The notes below the pieces were generated by a model. It had not been told where the DNA came from, ran no database searches, and saw nothing but the letters and a program-made list of their open reading frames with translations. A stretch of 64,000 nt of DNA from Gracilaria domingensis (Eukaryota; Rhodophyta; Florideophyceae; Gracilariales; Gracilariaceae): contig VCMS01000014.1 of NCBI GenBank assembly GCA_022539475.1, positions 1-64,000 on the forward strand, in the 5' to 3' direction. Both the position numbers and the translations under genes were made by a program. Below, piece after piece: positions 54,291 through 64,000 of the stretch; position 1 is the stretch's first letter; every line of letters begins with the position of its first letter.

Positions 54291-55274
54291 ATGGTCAGTG
54301 TCAAGTTCTGCAAGCCTTCTTTGGGTGCTGATTGCCGACGCCAGTCGGACTTGTTCTCATGGGTCCGCATGGTAGCTTTGTTCAGTGCTGTGGCTACCGC
54401 TCTGTATGTTGTGGAGGCCAGGCACCTCTCTTCCAGTAAGACGATGAACGCAAAAGAACACTTCGAAAACATAGAGATTGGAACTCGTGCTGATTGGAAG
54501 AATGAGAAAGATCTACCAAACTTCTGTAAGAATATCTTGAAAGACCCCAAGCCGCTGAGAAGCGATTGTGGTCGGGACATAGAGACGATGAAGTGCCGTA
54601 ATGGTAGCGCCTATCAGATGTTTTCGCAGTTTCACCAAGACTACTTTCTGTACACTCGCCACTTCAAGTACCTAAATCGACCTGGCATCTATCTGGATAT
54701 CGCTGCTAATGATCCAGTGCATATCTCGAACACTTACTTTATGGACCGCTGTTTGGGGTGGAAAGGTATCTGTGTGGAGGGTAACCCAGGCTATCATGAG
54801 AAGCTCTATCGTATGAGGTCTTGTCATTTGGTGCCCACTTGCGTGGGCAGTCGTGATGGTCAGTCTGTTCAGTTTGGTTTGAAAGGTGGTGCGGGCGGAA
54901 TCATCGGCAATACTTTCAAACACAAGGACAAGTTCGCAGAATTGGGTGTCGAAGTGCCGATGATCCGTGAGCGCTGCACTATGATGAGGAACGTACTTGC
55001 GAGAAATGGTGTAAAGCAAGTGGACTTTCTCAGCCTCGACGTGGAAGGGCATGAGTTAGAGGTATTGAAGGGCTTTGACTGGGATAATGTGGTCGTTAAC
55101 CTGATGTCGATTGAAGTGTCGCCAACGTCAGTGAAAGAGATTGAAGAGTTTCTCACGCCGAAAGGGTACAAACGATTCCTTCCCGACTTCACTGAGAGAG
55201 CCGAGCGCACGGGTTTGATGATCGAGGATGCTATATTCCTGCATGAATCTGTCGAGTTTGGTAAACCTCGCTGA
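54291..55274 (+). CDS. FkbM-family SAM methyltransferase, type II membrane or secreted
   Basis: 327 residues. The Methyltransf_21/FkbM fold shows as YLDIAAND (SAM-binding motif I), KGICVEGNP (motif II, acidic end binding ribose) and VDFLSLDVEGHELEVLKGFDW (the hallmark LDVEG). A hydrophobic stretch at about residues 24-42 (VRMVALFSAVATALYVV) may be a signal anchor, so it may work in the secretory pathway, perhaps O-methylating a sugar. In related eukaryotic groups such enzymes methylate polysaccharides or glycans; the substrate here is unknown. Confidence 0.82.
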   Translation: MVSVKFCKPSLGADCRRQSDLFSWVRMVALFSAVATALYVVEARHLSSSKTMNAKEHFENIEIGTRADWKNEKDLPNFCKNILKDPKPLRSDCGRDIETMKCRNGSAYQMFSQFHQDYFLYTRHFKYLNRPGIYLDIAANDPVHISNTYFMDRCLGWKGICVEGNPGYHEKLYRMRSCHLVPTCVGSRDGQSVQFGLKGGAGGIIGNTFKHKDKFAELGVEVPMIRERCTMMRNVLARNGVKQVDFLSLDVEGHELEVLKGFDWDNVVVNLMSIEVSPTSVKEIEEFLTPKGYKRFLPDFTERAERTGLMIEDAIFLHESVEFGKPR

Positions 55275-56566
55275 AGACACGGTTGGATCAGATATGCAGG
55301 ACGGAAACTGAATTTCTAAGCACAAATGTTCAGCTAACCAGCTCGAAGGTTTGCTTTCTTGAGGCATGAGGAACGAAAAACACACAGCCTTCATGCAACC
55401 TTGAGCACTAACTTCTTCCTATTAGGTCGCTTCCACTCTTCATTGGTCGGCGAGATAGACACACCTGCTACGCTTCTGGCCCACAAGCTTGGCAATACTC
55501 AACATGGAATAAATAACACTTAGCTTCATAAATCCATAGTTTCGCCTATGAGCTGCATCCGAAGATGGAGAAGAGACGTAACATTTACAACAAAGTTTCC
55601 CCATTATAGGGACAGCGTTGTGATACAGCATGTCCTATACCTATACCTGATGTGCATTACAATGGGGAGGACGTTGAGGGACCCATTTCGTGATTTAGGA
55701 AAGTTTGAATCTGTGAACAAAAGTGGAAGAAGACTTGTTCATCATCCGACGTGTGAGAAGCATTCCCACTGAGGTGCACACACTGCAAGGGTGATAATGA
55801 CGACGATGACACTATTTTACTACAGAATGGTTTCTGACTCGACCACAGAGGATCGTGGTGCTTCCTTCCTAGGCGAACACATGCCATGTGAGTCTATGAT
55901 GATGGCAGTGCCATTAAAGTACATTTCCGGGCGGCAATACAACTCTACACACAAGTGTTGCCGATATTGGGAGATGCAAAAGCTTGTCAACAACCACGCT
56001 TCCGGGAAGCGTAGTTTCAGCTTGTGCCAGCCGAGCCATAAACAGCTTTGTTTTGTTGTATGATAGGAACAGCAGGAGTTGTTTCTGTCATACTGCACCC
56101 TTTCTGATGCTCTGTTACTGACGACTCTGCTCCTCGACCTGCTGATGAAAGCACAAGCATAGCGCATCAAGTTCATGATGACCGTCGATGAAATCATGAC
56201 TTCGGTTGAATGTGATCTGCACGATCAAGAGATTGCGCGTGTCAGATTGTAAATCCGGAGCACCAGCCAATCACGGTACACAAAATCTAACCGCAGCCAA
56301 TCAGCATGCGCTCAAAAACCAACAACTGAACGCCTCGGGTCACTTTGTATTCCGAGCGCAACGTAAGCGCGCCGGAAGCGCAACCTGCGCGGTCGAGTCA
56401 ACCAATCCGTCCGCGAAAGCAGCCCCGTCCGCGGCTGCTTCCACGTCCGAGAAGCGAAGAACGCGGCTCCTTGTTGCCAACATCGTACTAATAGCCAGAC
56501 ATACGCCCACTGCTCTCCGATTCCCAGCTCGATTGTCTTCGCGCCTGCATCCCCCCATTCCCCACC
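55275..56566. other. Intergenic, nothing recognised
   Basis: No frame in this 1.3 kb resembles a known protein, and no repeat stands out. The last 200 bases are the likely promoter and leader of the hibernation-factor gene. Confidence 0.4.
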
Positions 56567-57358
56567 ATGTTTCTTTTTGTCCCCACCACCCCGCTCTCCG
56601 CCCACCCGGCGCGTTCCAACTCGCTATGCGCACGCTCACGTTCCGCTGGCATCCCCAGCCAAGCTCCTGTGCGCCCGGCTTCCATCAGAATGGTTTTGTC
56701 CGATCGCGAAACCAAGCCCATTCGTATCACCGGCAACAACATTCATTTGACGCAGAGTCTGCAAAACTATGTCAACGAGAAGCTTCACAAGGTCATCCGT
56801 CGTTTTGGAAACCTCATCTCGAAGATGGATGTTCACCTGACCGTCGAACACAATCCTTCTATTCCCAATCGACACAAGGCTGAGGTTGTGGCTTTTGCTG
56901 GCAAGACTATTTTGAGAACTGAAACTCGCTCACACGACATGTATACTTCCATCGATGATGTTGAGGACCGTATTGGTCGCATCATTAGAAAGTATAAGGA
57001 ACGAAAGGAAGGTAAAACCAAAGCCTCCAAGAAGACTCGAGAAATCGAGACGCAGGTTACTAGCGCACCAGAGTTGGAGGATGACGTCGCTGAGGACGAT
57101 GGTGATTATCAAGATGTTTACGGAGAGGCCCCTCCACCGGTTCCAGCTGTCAATGAAGTTGTCCGGAGAAAGGTGTTTCCAATGCCGCTGCAAACCGTTG
57201 AAGAAGCGGTTCTGTGTTGCGAATATGTGGATCATCCATGGTATCTCTTCAGAAATGCCGCTACTAGCGAGATTTCGTTGGTGTATAAGAGGAATCGGGG
57301 TGGGTACGGACTGATTGAACCTTCAAACCCTAATGTCGTTGATGAACAGCCTTTGTAG
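56567..57358 (+). CDS. PSRP1: Plastid ribosome hibernation factor (long HPF / PSRP1)
   Basis: 263 residues. The first 40 or so (Ser, Pro, Ala, Arg; no acids) form a plastid transit peptide. The N-terminal S30AE domain (about 48-150; PIRITGNNIHLTQSLQNYV...KVIRRFG) binds the small ribosomal subunit and blocks tRNA sites. An acidic linker (about 165-195) joins the C-terminal long-HPF dimerisation domain (about 200-258; FPMPLQTVEEAVLCCEY..HPWYLFRNA...VVYKRNRGGYGLIEP), which pairs two 70S ribosomes. This is the light/dark-regulated ribosome-silencing protein of chloroplasts and cyanobacteria. It shows the organism has a plastid. Confidence 0.9.
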   Translation: MFLFVPTTPLSAHPARSNSLCARSRSAGIPSQAPVRPASIRMVLSDRETKPIRITGNNIHLTQSLQNYVNEKLHKVIRRFGNLISKMDVHLTVEHNPSIPNRHKAEVVAFAGKTILRTETRSHDMYTSIDDVEDRIGRIIRKYKERKEGKTKASKKTREIETQVTSAPELEDDVAEDDGDYQDVYGEAPPPVPAVNEVVRRKVFPMPLQTVEEAVLCCEYVDHPWYLFRNAATSEISLVYKRNRGGYGLIEPSNPNVVDEQPL

Positions 57359-57974
57359 ACGCTGCACGCCCTCCCCTTCTTTTAACAGTCTTTTACATGC
57401 TTGCGAGCTCTGTTCGGTGTTCTCATCATATGGTTGTTCCTTAAAACAACAGAGCTTGAGCCCTAGTAAACCGTTTTTGCACATACTGCCATCCTTTGCT
57501 GACCAACCGTGCGTTTTCCGCGCGATGTGCAGTATCAATAACTATCTCCGGCTGCCCAGAATCTTGCCGTCCGGTCCTCAATCCACGCAAATGCTCAGTG
57601 AGATTCCCGTACCTATTGCCAGCGTGTGCCAACGGTACCACGAGGGTCGACAAATCATATGACAGCATTATTGCAGAAGTTCGAACCCTGCGAGCTCTGT
57701 TCCTCCGTCCTGCTGCGGCTTCTTTAGCCCTTCTAACTACCTGAGATGTGCTCGGCCATTGTTTATGTGCATACAGCCTGTAGATGAATGAGAGCAGATT
57801 TGCGAATTTGCAATTCCTTGCTCTCCACATTTGCCTTCGGACTTTGCAAACGTACTCTTGACTTCGTATTTCTCGTGCCGGCTTTCACAAGCAGAAGTGC
57901 CGCCACAGTTGCATCGGACTATCAAGAGCATAATCAACTACCGCAAAACTTTTGTCTCTGCTTTGCCCTGTGCG
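57359..57974. other. Intergenic, nothing recognised
   Basis: Lies between the HPF stop and the first ATG of the DUF99 gene. The DUF99 frame is open back to a TTG at 57831 but without ATG. Confidence 0.4.
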
Positions 57975-58607
57975 ATGGTTAAATCTGTAGCTGAAGTGTG
58001 CCGTCGAAATCTCGCTCCTCGAATCCTAGGATTTGACGACGCTCCATTTCAGACACGACCGCGAATCCCCGGTTCTGAAGTTCATGCAGTTGGGATTGTC
58101 ACCAGCCTCGATCGATTCGAAGGCATGCTGTACTGTGGACGAATACTACAGGATGGACTCAATGCAGGCGATTGTATTGCAGAAGCAGTTCTCAATAGCA
58201 AGTTTCATGAGCAAATCCATGCTGTGTTTCTTGACGGGGTTACAATGGGGGGTTTGAATGTCATCGATATTCAACAACTGGCGGACGTTTTGAACAGACC
58301 GGTTGTGGCCGTTATGCGAGCGCAGCCGAATATAGAGAAAATGTTGGCAGCTATAGCGAAACTGCCGTGTGCCGAAGAGAGAAGACTAAAACTGGCAGCT
58401 GCGGGTCCGATACATCAAGTGGATGGATGGGTGTTCCAGTACAGATGCCCTACTGACGAAAATGCGGGGACAACTACTGCTCAGAATATTGCTACTTTGC
58501 TAGATCGCTGTACCCCGCTCGGAACTCAACAGATACCCGAATGCTTGCGAGTTGCACACCTGATCGGGGCGGCAATCAAATCCGGGCAGAGTTCTTCGTC
58601 CGCTTAG
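57975..58607 (+). CDS. DUF99 family protein (endonuclease dU-like)
   Basis: 210 residues from the first in-frame ATG. Blocks typical of DUF99 (PF01949; related in fold to endonuclease V) are RILGFDDAPF, VGIVTSLDRFEGMLYCGRI..DGLNAGDCI, AVFLDGVTMGGLNVIDI and RPVVAVMR. The conserved acids in FDD and LDG would bind metal. In archaea such proteins are proposed to act on deoxyuridine or inosine DNA. The family is mainly archaeal, so a eukaryotic nuclear copy may be an ancient transfer. No targeting peptide is evident. Confidence 0.72.
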   Translation: MVKSVAEVCRRNLAPRILGFDDAPFQTRPRIPGSEVHAVGIVTSLDRFEGMLYCGRILQDGLNAGDCIAEAVLNSKFHEQIHAVFLDGVTMGGLNVIDIQQLADVLNRPVVAVMRAQPNIEKMLAAIAKLPCAEERRLKLAAAGPIHQVDGWVFQYRCPTDENAGTTTAQNIATLLDRCTPLGTQQIPECLRVAHLIGAAIKSGQSSSSA

Positions 58608-58839
58608 TATCTGCCACTCCAAACCCATTTCGTTTACGCTGTACGTTCCAGAGATAAGCTTGCATGAGCATACACAAACACAACCGATTTCATACGTTTT
58701 GTGAAGAAAAGCTACTCGACGAATGTGTGATTGGTGAGCTAGGTGGAGAGCTCACTTCAAGCATTCCTCTCTCCTTCTCCTGTTCCCCAGAATAATGCTT
58801 TGCTAGAATTCTCTTATGATGCGCCTCCCTGAACACGTA

Positions 58840-58878
58840 AAGTGCCCTCTGGCATCATCATGAGGCCAGAGGGCACTT
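58840..58878. terminator. 14-bp stem hairpin between convergent genes
   Basis: AAGTGCCCTCTGGC (58840-58853), 11-base loop, GCCAGAGGGCACTT (58865-58878): a perfect 14-bp stem. It lies between the DUF99 gene (+) and the ASPM-like gene (-), so a transcript-end or insulating role is possible. Confidence 0.45.
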
Positions 58879-58989
58879 GAAGTGTTATCCTTCTCGCAGG
58901 CGTAATTGTGTACACATACCAAGGGTAAGACCTCTGAAATTATCTTTTCGCTGGACAGGGTGTCTAGTAGACACCTATGGTGTACTTTA

Positions 58990-59105
58990 TCTATACATAC
59001 ATAGCGTGAGCAATTAACTATACATACTATACATACATAGCGTGGGCAAATTAGCGGAACAACTACACATACTATACATACATAGCGTGGGCAATTGGCG
59101 GAACA
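58990..59105. repeat. Three-copy tandem repeat CTATACATACATAGCGTG
   Basis: The 18-base core occurs at 58991, 59027 and 59072, followed in the last two copies by GGCAA...GGCGGAACAA-like sequence. Spacing grows from 36 to 45 bases. The rest of 58608-59378 has no gene. Confidence 0.8.
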
Positions 59106-59378
59106 AAGGAGCACTGAGATGTGATGATAGAACTCAAATTTCTGCTTCTGATCAAGGCATGTTGAAACCGGTCACGAGTGCCATGAAATCTTACATCTTC
59201 TTTATCTTGTTAAGTCGGATTTGCATGGTTGCGTTAGCATTCATTTCGATTGCATGATTACACAATGTTTCTCAACGAGAAACTATTTGTGGCTCTAGAA
59301 CCGGCTGCATACAACTAAGAGCCTCAATTCGAGGCCTCCGCCAAAGATCTGAAAAGGATCTCGGAAAAACTACGAAGT

Positions 59379-62300
59379 TTATAATACTACACCTTCTGAT
59401 TCCAAGTCGCCAAGCAATGATATCAAAACAATATGCGATGGACGGAATATCAGTTCCGGCAATACATTGGTGCGCTCAGCGGCCGCAAGGTGATCCCGAA
59501 GCAGATGATGCCTCTTTCGTCCAGTTCTACTTAGTCGAACTTGTTCCACAATCATTTTGGCATATTGAACTCGGTACCGATTCTTTCTTTCTTGCTCGGC
59601 GGCTGTGTGAAGGAGATGGTTAATCGCTTCCAATCTTCTCAACGCAGGACGACTTTTCCTCATCAATACCAAACCACTGTCGTCGTCTGAAACGCTCTTC
59701 AGAATGGAAACTGCTGACATCAAGATATTCTCTTGATCTCGATAGAATTGGGCACAGGTAACGAGCACATCGATGCAGTTCTCGACAGAGATAAGATCTG
59801 CTACACGGTTTTGTACCTCACAGAAATCGTGAACAATTCGCATACCGAGGTGAATGAGCCGGATATGTGTCGGAGTCCTGTGCAGGTATCGCATCACCAC
59901 GAGAACTGTCCTAATGATGTTTTGACAAACAAGGCTCTGGCGCGCAGGACCATTTTGCTTCGTCGACGATGAAAAACGATGCATGGGCGACGCGGTTGCC
60001 GTCGAAATCCTGCGAATGAGGGCCCGAAGTTTGCTTGCCGAACTCGGATTGCTCATGACGTTTTCAACAGATTTCCTGGAAGAATTGATGTTGAAGGCAC
60101 TTAGCTGGACAGCAAGATTCTCAAAGCTCTCACGATTGTCACGATCGGGAAGGACGTCTACTCGATCATCGCGATCCTTGTCCCACTCAATGTTCTCCAA
60201 TTCTCCACTGTCCTTCTCTTCATTTCCACAAGATGTTGGTGGGCGTTCACTCTGAGATGTGGTGAAAGCTCTCAAGGAACCATCCGGAGTCGACACATTT
60301 CGCTCTGACATCTCCAAAGCATCCCTCTCCGCATACTGTGGTAAAGAATCACGAGTCTCTTTAACGCTGTCGTTCGATTCGTGCTGCTCAAATGCGGTGG
60401 AATCACAACCTTCTGCTCCACTTTGGAGTTCCTCCTCGACGTCTTGAATATGTAGTTCCTGATAGGACTGTATCAGTCTTTCGGAGTCCAACAGCTTTTC
60501 CCTGGTTTGATCGCGCATAAGCAACGCCGCCTTCACTCGCTCGCTCTCTCTTTCCTCTGCGTGATCAATGAGCATAAGTTTGGAATCAATGTCGGCCTCA
60601 AGTAGTTGGAAAACGTTAGATCCGGTATCTTCCAGTCTCTCATCCAAGGAAGCAACAGCATCTTCCAGTTCCTTTTTGTCTCCTTCAATCCGAGCCAGCT
60701 TCAGTCTGTAACTCCACATGGAGTTCTGGAACAATTCATGCAACGCATGACGCTCTTGTTCGGAGTTGAGCCGTTCTTGTACCCTTTTCAGCATAATTTC
60801 ATTCATGTACTCTGTGTAGCTTCGCTCAGCCAAGAAACAAGAGGCTGTCAATATCGTCTGCGACAAACTTTCAATAGAATTGTTCAACTTTCTGCAGATC
60901 AAGTCTCGCTCACATTCCAGTTCGAGCAGCTCTCTGTCAATGCCCTCATCCTCTGTGCGCCTAACAGAAAGCATTGCGTCCAGAGCGTCAAGCTCGTGTT
61001 CCACTTCATTTGCTGCAAGGGGACTGCTGGATTCTGAACTTGAATCATGGTCAAGAAGAGCGACGCATTCCTCAGACTCAAAGTCAATCGAAACGGGAAG
61101 CTCTGCAGTCATGAATCTTTCATCAAGTCCTTTCCTTGAGGCTTCGAGTCTTTCTTGTTCATGCTTCAATCTCTTCATGGACGCAATACCAGCTTCATCA
61201 AGCTCCTTGTATCGCATGTCTATCTCTATTCTTCTTCGTGCGTCGAAATCGCGCCTGGCTTGTGTCCGTTCCATATGGTTTTCGAACGCAGCTTCTGCCG
61301 AGGACAACGCTTCTTCTATACATGTTCTCATTTCTTCTTCAATACCAGTTTCTTCAACCATGTCAGTATGTGCTGTCTGCACATCGTCACCGCAACGTTC
61401 CTGCTCAGAAAAACCTCCGATACTTTCCCGGGCACTGTCTTTCACAGGATCATGATCTAAGAGGTGGCTTGTACTGGGAGAACAAGGTGTATGGGCGTGT
61501 ATTTGCACTTTGCCATCGGGCGGGGAATCAACGAAGAGACTTGTGTCGGAATTAGGGCAAAAGCCTCCGTTACTACCCGTTGGGCTCGCAGGCTCCCCCA
61601 CATCTTCCAAGTACGTCTTGAAGGTGTCCTCGGAAACAAGCTTCTCAGATGCTACAACAGTTGTCTCTGGAACATTGTTCTGGACAGGGTTCACGCTTTC
61701 CGCATTATACTGCGAGTTTGTAACTCCCTCACTTTCAATGTCGTCGCTTCCCGTGAAACGAAGGAGCTCATCACCTGGGTCTCCAGAATCCGTCGAAGAG
61801 TCCGAGTCTTGGCCAAGTGGGTCCGGCCGGGCAAACTCTTCTTGTCTATTGCTCTCGTCTGCACTGGGTATATCGCCTCCATCGTTTTCGTGCCCCATTC
61901 CGACATCAAACTCGGACCTGCTGCCGGGAAGCACACCGTGCACAACTCCCTGCGTTGTTTCATTTGAAACCAATGTGTCCCGTAGTTTCCTCTGGCTCTG
62001 ACTGTTCTCCTGCGCAGCCAAATCTGCATCATACGCCGCTCGAGCGACAATATCCGAAGCTAGTTCACTTCTCTGAAGAAGGAACTGATACGCAGTACGC
62101 CCAATCGTTGCGACTGCGGACGACAAGATCCCTTTTGAAAAGTGACTTTTCGCAACAGACGGATTCTGTTCGCCGTCGACACGACCATCATTCACCTCAG
62201 AGGCACCAGATTCCAAAGTACGAATGGGTGCAAGGCTGTTCTCTCTCGCATTACTAGACTGATGTTGAACGATGCCTGCCAATGTTTCATACGGTTCGTC

Positions 62301-64000
62301 CTCCAAAATGCTCGAGTCCCGAATCCCTGGGCTTGCCGTATACCACGAGAAGCGGTCAGATGGAGTTTCTGCGTAATTTCTGATCCCTGGTCTCGGCCGA
62401 AACGTCGTCCAAGGTGTTTGAAATACCTCGTGTTCCGCTCCTGGTGATGATTGGTCGATGGAACGTTTCAACAAATGGGAACTCGGAGTTTGTTGATTTT
62501 GAACCAAAGGCTCCCGGTCTTCCATCGTGTCTATCAGACTACTTCTGCTTATGGCTTGTGGACTGTTCTCGCTGGCGGTTGGGTCAATCCTGGCACCCAC
62601 ATCCGGGAATGCATCTACTTCAGTTGGCAATTCGTCGTGGGTTTTCTCAGTCCTCATTCCGTGCTCATGTGAGAGCATCGCTTGCACATACTCATCAATT
62701 TTCTTCAAGTGACTCGGAAGAAGTACCATTGCCTTTCCTACATCTTCCAGAGATTTTGAACACAACCGATAGCCTTTCAAGGCTTCTTCATTTTCCTCTT
62801 GCGTGTTGTAGAGTCCACCTTTTGAAGCCAAAATATCCTCGGAGGGGGCGAGCGACTTTCTGCTCCAGAACTCGCCCTCCAGCGATTTCGCAAACCTTTC
62901 TTTCCTGCGCACCAGGTTTTCATGCTCACAGCGAGCTAAGAAACCACGAACAGCACTTTGCACCAACACAGCGCTATCCTTGTCGTTCATTGCTCTTTTC
63001 CTAACCTGAAACGCTTTGTAGTTGGAGAAAATCACCTTCGCCGCCCTCTCCTTGCGTGTCTCTTCGCTGTCAATGCCAGCAGATCGAGTACTGGAGCTAC
63101 CCCCAACTCCATCCGACGGTGTCGTCTTTGAGTGCCCCAAAGGCGTCCCCACAGCGATAGGGCTGCATTCCTTACTGTTTGCAACTTGAGATGTAAGAGG
63201 GGACGAAAGGTCAACTGATGCTACATGAACGCTTGGCATGTCCTCGTCCTCCAGACCGTATCTCTCATCAGCAAGAGTGGTCCCGCTGTCTTCTGAGAGC
63301 TGAGAACTTGGCGTCAGCGAAGTGCTTCTTCCAAACAGTCCCATATCTACATTCCTCGCAGACGGCGATTCTGTGTAGCTAAAGTCATCCCAGTCTTCGG
63401 CAAACTGATGCACATACTCTAGATTCTCTTTCTCGTTTCTGCCCATTTGAGCTCTGTTGAATATATAGGCCGTCATGAGAACCATCAGACGCCCAAACGA
63501 TTCTTCCTTGAGCTCCGAAATAAACGCCGGCGCAAGCGAAGCCTTTGCCGAAATCGAAAGGCTCGGCATGGCGCCAAGCCGCTCACAAGCATTCTGGAAC
63601 TGCGCGATATTGCTCTGAACAATTTCCAACTCTTTCAACGAGTCCTGTTCTTCTCGTAGTTCAGCTGGGGGCACCCGAATAATAGCGTCCATATCCAGTG
63701 CATGAGGATGAAGGTGGTTCAACATGATACACAAAACCACGCAGTCCCGAAAACTTTCAGTAAAGTCCACGACCTTGATCCTGTGAATCCCACAAACCGC
63801 AGCGCACCACATCAGCAGCTTGTGAATGCAGCTTTTGTCCGACTGTTCATATATAACCAATCTGCTGGGACTCCTGATGCTCGGGCTAAGCTCCTGAAAA
63901 GCTCCAGGCGAGCTGCACCATGTCGCATCCGCAGCTTTGCTTCGAAACTCATTTTGCGCCTCTGCCAGTTTTTCCTGCAGCAATTGCGGGTTGAGAAGCT
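59379..64000 (-). CDS. ASPM: ASPM-like spindle protein (abnormal spindle), 5' end outside window
   Basis: More than 1530 residues; the frame is open to the window edge, so the N-terminus is missing. In order on the minus strand: a calponin-homology domain (about 63560-63850; HRIKVVDFTESFRDCVVLCIMLNHLHP), one IQ motif (about 62890-62960; AVLVQSAVRGFLARCEHE), a long acidic Ser/Glu-rich disordered part, coiled coils (about 60450-61300) and an armadillo-like C-terminus (about 59400-59970; LIHLGMRIVHDFCEV...CIDVLVTCAQFY) matching the end of ASPM. ASPM focuses spindle microtubule minus ends, with IQ motifs binding calmodulin or myosin-like light chains. Animal ASPM has dozens of IQ motifs; here I see one clear one. 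A single exon so far. Confidence 0.72.
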   Translation of the reverse strand, partial: LLNPQLLQEKLAEAQNEFRSKAADATWCSSPGAFQELSPSIRSPSRLVIYEQSDKSCIHKLLMWCAAVCGIHRIKVVDFTESFRDCVVLCIMLNHLHPHALDMDAIIRVPPAELREEQDSLKELEIVQSNIAQFQNACERLGAMPSLSISAKASLAPAFISELKEESFGRLMVLMTAYIFNRAQMGRNEKENLEYVHQFAEDWDDFSYTESPSARNVDMGLFGRSTSLTPSSQLSEDSGTTLADERYGLEDEDMPSVHVASVDLSSPLTSQVANSKECSPIAVGTPLGHSKTTPSDGVGGSSSTRSAGIDSEETRKERAAKVIFSNYKAFQVRKRAMNDKDSAVLVQSAVRGFLARCEHENLVRRKERFAKSLEGEFWSRKSLAPSEDILASKGGLYNTQEENEEALKGYRLCSKSLEDVGKAMVLLPSHLKKIDEYVQAMLSHEHGMRTEKTHDELPTEVDAFPDVGARIDPTASENSPQAISRSSLIDTMEDREPLVQNQQTPSSHLLKRSIDQSSPGAEHEVFQTPWTTFRPRPGIRNYAETPSDRFSWYTASPGIRDSSILEDEPYETLAGIVQHQSSNARENSLAPIRTLESGASEVNDGRVDGEQNPSVAKSHFSKGILSSAVATIGRTAYQFLLQRSELASDIVARAAYDADLAAQENSQSQRKLRDTLVSNETTQGVVHGVLPGSRSEFDVGMGHENDGGDIPSADESNRQEEFARPDPLGQDSDSSTDSGDPGDELLRFTGSDDIESEGVTNSQYNAESVNPVQNNVPETTVVASEKLVSEDTFKTYLEDVGEPASPTGSNGGFCPNSDTSLFVDSPPDGKVQIHAHTPCSPSTSHLLDHDPVKDSARESIGGFSEQERCGDDVQTAHTDMVEETGIEEEMRTCIEEALSSAEAAFENHMERTQARRDFDARRRIEIDMRYKELDEAGIASMKRLKHEQERLEASRKGLDERFMTAELPVSIDFESEECVALLDHDSSSESSSPLAANEVEHELDALDAMLSVRRTEDEGIDRELLELECERDLICRKLNNSIESLSQTILTASCFLAERSYTEYMNEIMLKRVQERLNSEQERHALHELFQNSMWSYRLKLARIEGDKKELEDAVASLDERLEDTGSNVFQLLEADIDSKLMLIDHAEERESERVKAALLMRDQTREKLLDSERLIQSYQELHIQDVEEELQSGAEGCDSTAFEQHESNDSVKETRDSLPQYAERDALEMSERNVSTPDGSLRAFTTSQSERPPTSCGNEEKDSGELENIEWDKDRDDRVDVLPDRDNRESFENLAVQLSAFNINSSRKSVENVMSNPSSASKLRALIRRISTATASPMHRFSSSTKQNGPARQSLVCQNIIRTVLVVMRYLHRTPTHIRLIHLGMRIVHDFCEVQNRVADLISVENCIDVLVTCAQFYRDQENILMSAVSILKSVSDDDSGLVLMRKSRPALRRLEAINHLLHTAAEQERKNRYRVQYAKMIVEQVRLSRTGRKRHHLLRDHLAAAERTNVLPELIFRPSHIVLISLLGDLESEGVVL

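Noticed and set aside
55275-56566. Possible spliced gene between the FkbM-type and HPF genes
   Set aside because: No conserved protein blocks or consistent splice pairs were found on either strand.
1-64000. CRISPR arrays, tRNA or rRNA genes
   Set aside because: No regularly spaced direct repeats with unique spacers, and no tRNA or rRNA-like segments were recognised; the DNA is nuclear eukaryotic.

Overview
The window is nuclear DNA of a photosynthetic eukaryote, most likely a red alga (inference). Most host genes are single-exon, but two have short GT-AG introns (71-238 nt). There are a plastid-type ribosome hibernation factor and a mitochondrial ribosomal protein, alongside eukaryote-only genes (UTP20, NCAPG2, BFR2/AATF, DIM1, NKAP, ASPM-like). 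The left half is dominated by large LTR retrotransposons. No sequence search could be run; all identities rest on reading motifs.

Left half (1-31 kb). Two copies of one Ty3/gypsy chromovirus family lie head-to-head. Copy B (minus strand, about 1-12210) is cut by the window edge and decayed in its 3' third. Copy C (plus strand, 18130-30495, 12366 bp) is complete: 816-bp LTRs, a 5-bp target duplication GCTTC, gag, a -1 frameshift-type gag/pol junction, a long pol (protease, RT, RNase H, DD35E integrase, GPY/F, a linker of roughly 460 residues, chromodomain), a purine-rich repeat, a large ORF on the opposite strand, a polypurine tract and the 3' LTR. The polypurine tract is repeated twice inside pol. 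Copy B abuts a decayed 3' part of UTP20. Copy C sits inside a hAT transposase gene, splitting it into an N-terminal BED-finger part and a C-terminal catalytic part.

Right half (31.8-64 kb). This is a dense run of host genes: a secreted or membrane histidine acid phosphatase, condensin II subunit G2 (two frameshifts), a BAR-like coiled-coil protein, a LINE 3'-end relic, acylaminoacyl peptidase, a four-exon MNN1-type mannosyltransferase, mitochondrial uL10, BFR2/AATF (two exons), DIM1, a CDGSH iron-sulfur protein, a C2HC/polyglutamine protein, NKAP, an FkbM-type methyltransferase, a plastid HPF/PSRP1, a DUF99 protein and an ASPM-like spindle protein running off the right end. Several pairs are divergent and share short promoters (DIM1/CDGSH, NKAP/FkbM, uL10m/BFR2).

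Themes: ribosome biogenesis and translation (UTP20, BFR2, uL10m, HPF), splicing (DIM1, NKAP) and chromosome segregation (NCAPG2, ASPM). I see no operon-like logic. The most unusual material is the retrotransposon family: the antisense ORF, repeated polypurine tracts, slippery site, long integrase-chromodomain linker, and mosaic copy B.
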